The notes below the pieces were generated by a model. It was not told the DNA's origin, searched no databases, and was given only the letters and a program-made list of their open reading frames with translations. This document shows positions 15,645-23,780 of a stretch of 23,780 bases of DNA, piece after piece (within the stretch, counting starts at the first letter, position 1; each line of letters begins with the position of its first letter). Position numbers and translations under genes: made by a program. This stretch comes from an uncultured Acidimicrobiales bacterium. GTDB lineage: Bacteria; Actinomycetota; Acidimicrobiia; Acidimicrobiales; UBA10347. The DNA lies in contig CALDGN010000440.1 in assembly GCA_937942965.1 (NCBI GenBank), positions 1 through 23,780 of the forward strand, read 5' to 3'.

Positions 15645-15712
15645 TGGAACTCGACGTTCGCTTCGCTCTCTTACTGAGTTCCGCCCATCTCGTAGCCGGA
15701 GGTGCTTGCTGA
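15644..15712 (+). CDS. 22-codon mini-ORF bridging nuoI and nuoJ
   Basis: ATG 15644 overlaps the nuoI stop (TGATG) and its own TGA (15710-15712) overlaps the nuoJ ATG in the same way. The peptide begins MELDVRFALLLSSAHLVAGG and ends in Ala-Cys; nuoJ also begins MELV. The middle of the ORF is a 27-base repeat (15655-15681) found again in the nuoJ tail. It may only carry translation across the repeat to the nuoJ start rather than make a useful peptide. It could also be a remnant of a duplicated nuoJ start. Translation is not shown. Confidence 0.35.
   Translation: MELDVRFALLLSSAHLVAGGAC
15655..15681 (+). repeat. 27-base repeat, copy 1
   Basis: This copy matches 16347-16373 at 23 of 27 positions; both begin CGTTCGCT and end GAGTTC. 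It sits between nuoI and nuoJ. Confidence 0.6.
15698..15703 (+). promoter_or_regulatory. Ribosome binding site for nuoJ
   Basis: A perfect GGAGGT lies 8 bases before the nuoJ ATG at 15712, and fixes that start although the reading frame stays open far upstream. It is the strongest ribosome site noticed in the operon and lies inside the mini-ORF. Confidence 0.8.
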
Positions 15713-16458
15713 TGGAACTCGTCGTATTTCTGATCGCAGGCTTCTTTGCGATCCTCGGCGCGATTGGCCTTATCGCTTCGAGGAACCCGGTGCACTCGGC
15801 GCTCAGCCTGGTGATGTCGCTGTTTGCGGTCGCCGTGCTGTTCCTCAACCAAGACGCCCAGTTCCTGGCCGCCGTGCAGGTCATCGTCTACGCCGGCGCC
15901 ATCGTGGTGCTGTTCTTGTTCGTGATCATGTTGCTTGGCGTCGACGAGTCCGAGGACCTGTCGATCGAGCCGATTGCGGGGCAACGACCGGTTGCGCTGT
16001 TGGTCGGTATTGGCGTGCTCGTCTTGAGCGTGTTCTTCGTGGCCGTCTCGGCCGACGGGGGAGCGACGGGCGCAGAATCGCTGACCGCTCCCAAGGTCGA
16101 CTCGATCACCCAGTCCTCGACCGTGTCGGCAACCGAACAACTCACCGATGACGTTCCCGGAGCTGACGACGAGCAAGTCGACGGCGCCGAGAACGACCCG
16201 AACATCAACCAGCTCGGACGTGCACTCTTCACCGACTACGTCTTCGCCTTCGAAGTCACGGCGCTGCTGCTCACGATCGCCGTCGTTGGCGCCGTGTTGC
16301 TGGCTCGCAAGCCCAAGGGCGAACTCGCCCCGATGCCGGACATCGTCGTTCGCTCCGCTCACTCACCGAGTTCGACTTCGTCGAACTCGCCTGATGGAGA
16401 TGGCGAGGTCGCGCCTGCTGATGATGCAGCCGCAGCCAGCACGGAGGAGACCGCATAA
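15712..16458 (+). CDS. nuoJ: NADH-quinone oxidoreductase subunit J
   Basis: 248 residues from ATG 15712 (strong GGAGGT upstream). The ND6 family signature is present: RNPVHSALSLV and AAVQVIVYAGAIVVLFLFVIMLL, followed by two further spans (~95-112 and ~178-198). Between these last two spans there is a ~60-residue acidic, Ser/Thr/Asp-rich loop, and after the last span a ~48-residue tail rich in Ser, Asp and Ala; both are longer than in compact NuoJ (~165-185 residues). Part of the tail (RSAHSPSS) is encoded by the second copy of the 27-base repeat and the hairpin behind it. The stop overlaps nuoK (TAATG). Confidence 0.96.
   Translation: MELVVFLIAGFFAILGAIGLIASRNPVHSALSLVMSLFAVAVLFLNQDAQFLAAVQVIVYAGAIVVLFLFVIMLLGVDESEDLSIEPIAGQRPVALLVGIGVLVLSVFFVAVSADGGATGAESLTAPKVDSITQSSTVSATEQLTDDVPGADDEQVDGAENDPNINQLGRALFTDYVFAFEVTALLLTIAVVGAVLLARKPKGELAPMPDIVVRSAHSPSSTSSNSPDGDGEVAPADDAAAASTEETA
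16347..16389 (+). repeat. 27-base repeat, copy 2, followed by a perfect hairpin
   Basis: 16347-16373 matches 15655-15681 at 23 of 27 positions. Its end runs into CGAGTTCGAC (16367-16376) paired with GTCGAACTCG (16380-16389), a perfect 10-bp stem with a 3-base loop. All of it lies within the coding sequence of the nuoJ tail. Confidence 0.6.
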
Positions 16459-16763
16459 TGGAACTGACCTCCACTTGGTATTTGGTCCTGGCCGCGATCT
16501 TGTTCGCCATCGGCACCGTTGGCCTGCTCGTTCGCCGCAACCCGCTCGTCATGTTCATGTGTGTCGAGCTCATGCTCAACGCCGTCAACCTGACCTTCGT
16601 CACGTTCGGCGCTGAACTCAACGACATCGGCGGCGAGATCTCCGTCTTCTTCGTACTGGTGGTCGCAGCCGCCGAGGTCGTGGTCGGCCTGGCCATCATC
16701 GTCGCCATCATGCGACGACGATCCGGCACCACTGCCGACGACATATCGGTACTTCGGGGCTAG
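16458..16763 (+). CDS. nuoK: NADH-quinone oxidoreductase subunit K
   Basis: 101 residues, three spans, the usual ND4L length. The two buried glutamates needed for proton movement are Glu37 (CVELMLNAVNL) and Glu73 (AAAEVVVGLAI). The start overlaps the nuoJ stop (TAATG). nuoL begins 9 bases after its TAG. Confidence 0.97.
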   Translation: MELTSTWYLVLAAILFAIGTVGLLVRRNPLVMFMCVELMLNAVNLTFVTFGAELNDIGGEISVFFVLVVAAAEVVVGLAIIVAIMRRRSGTTADDISVLRG

Positions 16764-16772
16764 GGGGACGAC

Positions 16773-18733
16773 GTGGAACAACTCGTAGAACTCGTCTGGC
16801 TCGTACCGGCGTTCCCACTCCTGGGATTCTTGACACTCATGGTGATCGGCCGCCGCCTCGGCGAGCCGATGGCCGGCTGGATCGCAACCGGCGCAATGGG
16901 GGCCTCGTTCCTCGCTGCCGTCGTCGTGTTCATCGGCATGGTCGGCCTCGACAGCGACGACCGCTTGACCGAAGTCGACATCTTCGACTGGATCGTTGCG
17001 GGCGACTTCAACGTCGGCATTGGCCTGTTGGCCGATCCGCTGTCGGTGACGATGATCCTGTTCATCACCGGTATCGCCACGCTGATCCACCTGTATTCGG
17101 TCGGCTACATGCACGGGGATCCGAACTTCTCGAAGTTCTTTATCTACCTGAACATGTTCGCCTTCTCGATGCTCATGCTCGTGCTCGGCGACAACCTGCT
17201 GCTGACCTTCCTTGGTTGGGAAGGCGTGGGCGCATGCTCGTACTTCCTGATCTCGTTCTGGTTCAGCGAAGAAGCCAACGCTTCGGCCGGCAAGAAGGCC
17301 TTCGTCACCAACCGTGTTGGCGACTTCGGCTTCATGTTGGCGACGTTCTTGGCGTTCTTCACCTACGGCAGCATCGAATACGGCGAGATGGCCTCGGGCA
17401 GCATCGGCAGCTCGGCGGCAACGGCCATCACGCTCCTGCTCTTCGTTGGTGCAGCCGGTAAGTCGGCCCAGTTCCCGCTCTACCTGTGGCTGCCCGACGC
17501 AATGGCCGGTCCGACCCCCGTGTCGGCACTGATCCACGCCGCGACGATGGTGACCTCGGGCGTCTACTTGCTCGCTCGTGTCAACCCGATCATTCACGAA
17601 GCCAACGACTGGGCACCAAGCCTGATCGCCTGGGTCGGTCTGTTCACTGCCCTGTTCGCAGCGACGATCGCCCTCGGCCAAGACGACATCAAGAAGGTCC
17701 TCGCCTATTCGACCGTCAGCCAACTCGGCTTCATGGTCGTTGCCGTCGGTACTGGCGTTTATGTCGCCGCCCTGTTCCACATGATCACGCATGCCTTCTT
17801 CAAGGCGCTGCTGTTCCTCGGTTCCGGTTCGGTCATTCACGGCATGAACGACGACCAGAACATGAAGAACTACGGCGGGTTGTACAAATACATGCCCGTC
17901 ACCGCGGGCACGTTCCTGATCGGTTGGCTGGCCATCGCCGGCATCTTCCCGTTCTCGGGCTTCTGGTCCAAGGACGAAATCCTGGTTGGTATCTGGGACA
18001 ACGACACGGTGTTCCTGAACAAGGTCCTGTTCGTGCTACTGCTCGTTGCCGCTGGCTTGACCGCCGTCTACATGACCCGCCTGGTCGTGCTGACGTTCTT
18101 CGGCAAGCCACGCTGGCGCGACGAAGTCACCGGCGAAGCCTGGGTTTCGTCCGACGAGCCGCTCCCGAACCGTCACCCCCACGAATCGCCGTGGCACATG
18201 ACGGTTCCCCTGCTTGCTCTTGCTGGCCTCGCCTTTGCTGGCGGCTTCATCAACATGCCGTTCAGCTGGGGTAGCGGTGACAGCAAGAACGACACCAAGT
18301 ACCTCGAGCACTGGCTCGAACCATCGCTGCGCTGGGACGAATACCACCTGCAGAACACCGGTGGCGGCATGAAGTTCGTGCTCGCCATCGTCGCCACGGT
18401 CGTTGCTGCTGGCGCGATCTTCTGGGCCTGGAAGCAGTGGAGCGACGAGCGCGGCGGCACTGGCCCCGACGCTCCCGAGATTCTCAGCCGTGGCTGGCGC
18501 TACGACGAGACCGTCTCGAACTTCATGGGCGGCCCTGGTCGCAAGGGCTTCGAGGCAATCACTAGCTTTGACCGCACCGCGATCGACGGTGTGGTGAACA
18601 AGGTCGGTGACCTCGTCCGCCTCGACGGCAACATCCTCCGGCGCCTGCAAACCGGTCTGGTTCGCAGCTACGCCGTCCTCATCGGTGTCGGCGCCATTGC
18701 GCTGATGGCCTACTTCCTCATCACCGGGAACGC

Positions 18734-18737
<4 letters not shown>
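16773..18737 (+). CDS. nuoL: NADH-quinone oxidoreductase subunit L
   Basis: 654 residues from GTG 16773, preceded by AGGGGGA. It is an antiporter-like proton-pumping subunit (ND5): Glu150 in LGWEGVGACSYFLI, Asp184 in NRVGDFGFM, Lys230 in GAAGKSAQFPLYLWLPDAM and His255 in SALIHAATMV. The C-terminal region has the extra elements of NuoL, ending in a final span (SYAVLIGVGAIALMAYFL) after the long lateral helix region. Length and motifs are normal. The stop overlaps nuoM (ATGA). Confidence 0.97.
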
Positions 18738-20433
<1,696 letters not shown>

Positions 20434-20437
<4 letters not shown>

Positions 20438-21960
20438 TGCCGCTCGCACAGATCGCACAGATCTCCTTCTCGGACAAGTTGGAGACGCCATCGGTCGACT
20501 GGGCTGGCCTCTCACCCCTGCTGGTGATGGCCGCCACGCCACTGTTCTTCCTGACCATCTGGTCGCTCGCTTCGCCGTGGCTCCCCAAGCGCACGCCATC
20601 GATCGTCGCCGCCCTTGCGGGTATTGGCACGATCGTTGCGGCGGCAATCCAGTGGGCCCAGCTCGACGGTGACGGCACCACGACGCTGGCCAACGCGTTC
20701 GGTATCGACGGCTTCTCGTTGTTGTTGACGATGCTGATCGCCGTGGCGGTCACACTCACGTCGATCTTCGCCTGGGACTATCTCGAACGAGAAGACATCA
20801 ACTCGGCCGAGTTCTTCGTGCTGCTGATGCTGTCGGCATCGGGTGGCATCGTGATGACCGGCGCAAACGATCTGATCGTGTTGTTCCTCGGACTCGAGGT
20901 GCTGTCGATCGCCGTCTACATCTTGGCCGCCGCGCACCTGCGCCGCTTCGAGTCCCAAGAGGCTGGCATCAAGTACTTCGTGCTCGGCGCGTTCGCCTCG
21001 GCGTTCCTGCTCTACGGCATCGCGCTGGTCTACGGCGCAACCGGAAGCACCAACCTCGGCATCATCCGCGACGCTTCGGCGCCGGGCGTGCTCGAAGACG
21101 TCGGCTTGCTCTACGGCGGCATGGCATTGCTGCTCGTCGGCTTCGGCTTCAAGATCGCCGCCGTGCCATTCCACGCCTGGACCCCCGACGTGTACCACGG
21201 TGCGCCAAGCCCCGTTGTGTCGTTCATGGCCTCGGCCGTCAAGGTCGGCGGCTTCGCTGCACTGCTGCGAGTCTTCTGGGCAACCTTCGGAAGCCTTGCC
21301 GACGACTGGGCACCAATGATCTTCGTGCTGGCCTGCCTGTCGATGGTGCTCGGCACCGTCGTCGGCATCGTCCAGGACAATGTCAAGCGCATGCTGGCGT
21401 ACTCGTCGATCAGCCACGCTGGCTTCATCCTGGTGGGCGCAGAGTCTGCGACCGACACTGGCTTGTCGGCGGCCCTGTACTACCTGACGGCGTACACGTT
21501 CATCGCCATTGGCAGCTTCGCGATCATCTCGGTGGCCTCGCCCCGCGGCGACGACGCCACCACGATTGGCGACTACCGAGGCTTGGCCTCGCGCAAGCCG
21601 GCGCTCGCATTCGGCTTCACCGTGTTGCTGCTGGCCCAGGCTGGCATCCCGTTCACCACCGGCTTCCTCGCCAAGTTCAAGGTCATCGGCGCTGCCGTCG
21701 AGACCGAGTCGTATGTGCTCGGCGTGATCGCCATGCTGGCTGCTGTGGTCGGTGCGTTCCTGTACCTGCGCATCATGCTGGCGATGTACACCGGCGACGA
21801 CGCCGACGATGCCGTCACGGGCCGCGAGCCAATCCCATGGTCGGCCGCACTCACGATCGGCATCACGGTTGCGTTCACGTTGTTCTTTGGCATCTTCGCC
21901 GACCCATTGATCGATCTCGTCAACGACGCCTCGCCACCAGTCCTGCAAGCGGCCGGCTGA
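20434..21960 (+). CDS. nuoN: NADH-quinone oxidoreductase subunit N
   Basis: 508 residues, about 14 spans; ATG 20434 or 20437. Antiporter-like subunit (ND2): Glu155 in FLGLEVLSIAVYIL, Lys240 and His247 in FGFKIAAVPFHAWTPDVYHG, and the SPVVSFMASAVKVGGFAALLR segment. It is the third proton-pumping subunit and the last gene of the operon; candidate terminators follow within 300 bases. Confidence 0.97.
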
Positions 21961-21977
21961 TCGTCCCCACTCGGCTT

Positions 21978-22020
21978 CTCACCGATTTGGTTCCCGGTTT
22001 CCGGGTCCTGAGTCGGTGAG
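21978..22020 (+). terminator. Nested hairpin directly after nuoN
   Basis: CTCACCGA (21978-21985) pairs with TCGGTGAG (22013-22020), enclosing an inner CCCGG-TTT-CCGGG hairpin (21993-22005). No T-tract follows, so it may protect the 3' end of the mRNA rather than stop transcription. Confidence 0.45.
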
Positions 22021-22031
22021 ATGAAGCTGCG

Positions 22032-22044
22032 GGTGTCAGACACC
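22032..22044 (+). repeat. Palindrome GGTGTCAGACACC
   Basis: This is a perfect 13-base inverted repeat with a single central A, in the post-nuoN gap. The flanks extend pairing to TGCGG...CCGCA if one G bulges. It could be an operator or part of the structured 3' region. Confidence 0.45.
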
Positions 22045-22070
22045 GCAGTCGCGCAGGGACTTCTGTGAAA

Positions 22071-22188
22071 ACGTCGGTCGGTGCCCGACCGCAAAGGTGC
22101 GTGAGGCCTGGTCGGTTGCGAAGCAACTTGTGCCTAGACGTCGGTCGGGCCGGCCGAACTGCTGCATTCAGTCCGACCGGCCCGTTTA
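22071..22188 (+). other. Structured intergenic segment with duplicated GTCGGTCGG arm
   Basis: The 11-base string ACGTCGGTCGG occurs at 22071-22081 and 22138-22148. The first forms CGGTCGG/CCGACCG (22075-22081 with 22085-22091). The second leads into CGGGCCGG paired with CCGGCCCG inside 22146-22156/22174-22184, followed by TTTA. A third GGTCGG (22110-22115) and a GTTGC-GAA-GCAAC hairpin (22115-22127) lie between. Three GGTCGG and two CCGACC segments allow mutually exclusive folds. It may be an attenuator, a small RNA or only tandem terminators. Confidence 0.4.
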
Positions 22189-22196
22189 GGGAGGCC

Positions 22197-22235
22197 CGCC
22201 GCCTGGGAGGCCAGCGGCGTGTTTCCCGTGTTTTC
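22197..22235 (+). terminator. Candidate intrinsic terminator of the nuo operon
   Basis: CGCCGC-(C)-TGG (22197-22206) pairs with CCA-GCGGCG (22211-22219) around a GAGG loop: nine pairs with one bulged C. A T-rich run, TGTTTCCCGTGTTTT, follows. This is the best terminator candidate in the window. Confidence 0.6.
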
Positions 22236-22387
22236 GGTAGGACTTAATTCTCACACGTCGAGACCCGCAGAACAATGGGCTGTCCAGCTTGGATGATTGT
22301 CTGAATTGGGTATGTCACGGTTAACAGCTTCTGACTCGTGCCCCAGTCGCACCTTGTCCATCGATAGCCACATGGGCAGCTCATGCG
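22236..22387. other. Non-coding stretch between terminator and midA promoter
   Basis: No convincing gene or RNA is visible here. It is less G+C-rich than the flanking genes (for example GGACTTAATTCTC) and contains no strong ribosome site followed by an ORF with a family signature. Confidence 0.5.
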
Positions 22388-22416
22388 TTCAGGGCCGGTG
22401 GGGCAGTGGGTAGTCT
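22388..22416 (+). promoter_or_regulatory. Predicted leaderless promoter of the MidA-family gene
   Basis: TTCAGG (22388-22393), a 17-base spacer, then TAGTCT (22411-22416), a TAnnnT-type -10 box that ends 6 bases before ATG 22423. Transcription would start at or next to the A of the ATG. There is no clear ribosome site, which fits a leaderless mRNA as is common in Actinobacteria. Confidence 0.6.
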
Positions 22417-22422
22417 CCGGCC

Positions 22423-23472
22423 ATGACGGAGCTGCGGACGCACATTGGCGCCGAGATCGCAGAACGCGGCCCGATGCCGTTTAGTCGCTACGTCGAACTC
22501 GCGCTCTATACGCCCGAGCTCGGTTTCTACGAAACGACCGGCCAGGCCGGAGGGCGTCGAGGCGACTTCGTCACCAGCGTGGAAACCGGTCCACTCTTCG
22601 CAGCCGTCATCGGAGACTGGCTCGACGGCATCTGGAACGCCGCTGGTCAGCCGGCTCGCTTCCGGGTCGCCGAGGCGGCCGCCGGGGTCGGCACGCTCTG
22701 GCGCGGCATCGTCAAGGCAGCGCCCGCATGTCGAGACGCGCTCGAGTGGCTACTCGTCGAGCGTTCGGCGGCGCTGCGGTCCGCGCACGACACGCTTCCC
22801 GCCGGAGCGGTGAGCCTGGCGGATCTGCCGGACTCGCCCGTAGATGTCGTCATTGCCAACGAGCTACTCGACAATCTGGTCTTCGACATCGCGATCATGA
22901 CCGAGCACGGCTGGAAACCACGGCTCGTCGACGAGGTTGCCGGCCCCCTCACGCTCGTGACAGGGGAGTGGCCCAACGGGTCTCCCGCAGTCGATAGGGC
23001 GGCCGCACTGCCCGCCGATGCTCCACTTGGCGCCGAAGTGCCCGTCGCAAGCGGCGCGGTGGCATGGATCGAGCAAGCCCGAGCGATCGCGGACCGCGTG
23101 CTGGCCTTTGACTACGCCGCCACCAACGCCGAGCTCCTCGAACGAGGTATCGACGGCTGGTTGCGTGCCTATGTCGGCCACGAACGCCTTCGCGCCCCGA
23201 TCGATCACCCCGGTGTGTGCGACATCACCCACGATGTGCCCATCGATCAGCTTCCCCCGACGACTTCGGTCCAGTCGCAGGCGGATTGGCTCGACGCGAA
23301 CGGCATTGGCCAGCGGGTCGAGACGGCACGGAAAACATGGCAAGAACGGGCCCATATTGGTGATCTCGAGGCCATGTTTGCCCGATCGGCGATCACAGAA
23401 GCCGACGCGCTCACCGACCCGAACGGTCTTGGCGGATTCGTCGTGATGGAGTGGGTGCGCGAGCAGGGCTGA
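22423..23472 (+). CDS. MidA/NDUFAF7-family SAM-dependent methyltransferase
   Basis: 349 residues. Family features in order: GPMPFSRYVELALYTPELGFY (~16-36), RRGDFVTSVETGPLFAAVIGDW (~45-66), the SAM-binding turn RVAEAAAGVGTLWRGI (~82-97), ANELLDNLVFDIAI (~145-158) and VLAFDYA (~226-232). The glycine-rich turn reads EAAAGVGTL rather than the commoner E(L/I)GPGxGTL. Mitochondrial NDUFAF7 dimethylates an arginine of NDUFS2 (NuoD) and is needed for complex I assembly; Dictyostelium MidA has the same role. The position right after nuoN and before a second nuoA fits such a job, but NuoD here has Thr at the known target position, so the substrate must differ if the activity is kept. It appears to have its own leaderless promoter. 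Confidence 0.88.
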   Translation: MTELRTHIGAEIAERGPMPFSRYVELALYTPELGFYETTGQAGGRRGDFVTSVETGPLFAAVIGDWLDGIWNAAGQPARFRVAEAAAGVGTLWRGIVKAAPACRDALEWLLVERSAALRSAHDTLPAGAVSLADLPDSPVDVVIANELLDNLVFDIAIMTEHGWKPRLVDEVAGPLTLVTGEWPNGSPAVDRAAALPADAPLGAEVPVASGAVAWIEQARAIADRVLAFDYAATNAELLERGIDGWLRAYVGHERLRAPIDHPGVCDITHDVPIDQLPPTTSVQSQADWLDANGIGQRVETARKTWQERAHIGDLEAMFARSAITEADALTDPNGLGGFVVMEWVREQG

Positions 23473-23534
23473 CGACCTAGTTCCTGCCCGCGCCCGACTG
23501 TGTGAAAAACCGCGCGAGTATTGGGCCAAGAAGC

Positions 23535-23563
23535 TTGGATGACCCCCCGTCCAGGGTTAGGGT
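23535..23563 (+). promoter_or_regulatory. Predicted promoter of the second nuoA
   Basis: TTGGAT (23535-23540), a 17-base spacer, then TAGGGT (23558-23563) ending 8 bases before GTG 23572. The expected transcription start is at or just before the GTG, so the message would be leaderless or nearly so. A CCAAG-AAG-CTTGG hairpin (23526-23538) overlaps the -35 box. Confidence 0.55.
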
Positions 23564-23571
23564 GGGCCACC

Positions 23572-23780
23572 GTGTCCGACTTCCTGCGCAGTTATCTGAC
23601 AGTCGGCATCTTCGGACTGCTCGCGGTAGTCCTGGTGTCCGCGCTTCTCGGCATTTCGTCGCTGCTTCGACCAACGCGCCCCCAGGCGCAGAAGTACATC
23701 GCGTACGAGTCCGGTGTTGACCCAGTCGGTACCGGCTGGGGCCAAAGCAACATCCGGTATTACATCTTCGCCCTGCTCTT
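23572..23780 (+). CDS. nuoA: NADH-quinone oxidoreductase subunit A, second copy (5' part)
   Basis: The frame is open from GTG 23572 to the window end: 69 residues plus two bases. It starts MSDFLRSYLTVGIFGLLAVV, has one N-terminal span, and then KYIAYESGVDPVGTGWGQ followed by RYYIFALL, the NuoA/ND3 signature in the form usual for Actinobacteria. It is clearly different from the first NuoA at 6107-6577: the loop has Ser47 (YESGV) where the first copy has Cys44 (YECGV), and the N-terminal helix is unrelated in detail. It probably opens a second nuo operon beyond the window, as in Streptomyces, where a second partial nuo set is known; a lone gene copy is also possible. Confidence 0.92.
   Translation, partial: MSDFLRSYLTVGIFGLLAVVLVSALLGISSLLRPTRPQAQKYIAYESGVDPVGTGWGQSNIRYYIFALL

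Noticed and set aside
15040..15711. Upstream extension of the nuoJ frame through nuoI
   Set aside because: The residues are Ser/Arg/Thr-rich shadow of nuoI; GGAGGT before ATG 15712 fixes the start.
22071..22190. Possible tRNA or signal-recognition-particle RNA
   Set aside because: No tRNA cloverleaf or T-loop consensus and no conserved SRP tetraloop region could be seen.
22065..22247. 60-codon plus-strand ORF in the gap after nuoN
   Set aside because: It is basic and low-complexity, overlaps the hairpins and terminator, and has no ribosome site or family features.

Overview
The window is a high-G+C, tightly packed, entirely plus-strand respiratory locus. It reads as an actinobacterium, most likely class Acidimicrobiia (Ilumatobacter-like). 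This rests on G+C-rich third positions, an actinobacterial nuo order A-N, a b6-type split cytochrome b, -10 boxes of the TAnnnT form directly before start codons, and a second actinobacterial-type NuoA. The taxon is an inference from sequence style, not a database result.

Layout. (1) 1-6105 is a menaquinol:cytochrome c reductase-type cluster: the 3' end of an unidentified membrane protein, an 8Fe ferredoxin, a b6-like cytochrome b, a subunit IV-like protein with a repeated N-terminal motif, a Rieske protein, a membrane-anchored diheme cytochrome c, and a 442-residue membrane protein of unknown function. (2) 6107-21960 is a complete 14-gene complex I operon, nuoA to nuoN, starting one base after the 442-residue gene. 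Most junctions are stop/start overlaps (ATGA, TGATG, TAATG), so translation is probably coupled. (3) 21961-22422 is a 462-base gap with nested hairpins, two candidate terminators and, at its end, a promoter whose -10 box lies 6 bases before the next start codon. (4) 22423-23472 is a MidA/NDUFAF7-family methyltransferase, the family of a complex I assembly factor. (5) 23572 to the end is the start of a second, divergent nuoA with its own near-leaderless promoter, probably opening a second nuo locus.

How it works together. Complex I would oxidise NADH and reduce menaquinone while pumping ions. The bc-type complex would reoxidise menaquinol and pass electrons through Rieske and diheme cytochrome c to an oxidase outside the window. 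The most notable points are: a ferredoxin built into a bc cluster whose cytochrome b keeps the Cys that binds heme ci; the uncharacterised 442-residue protein between complexes III and I; loss of all four N7 cluster ligands in NuoG; an insertion next to the fourth N3 ligand in NuoF; a MidA gene beside a NuoD that lacks the arginine NDUFAF7 is known to methylate; a Cys-to-Ser difference between the two NuoA copies; and a 27-base repeat that occurs at the nuoI-nuoJ junction and inside the nuoJ tail.
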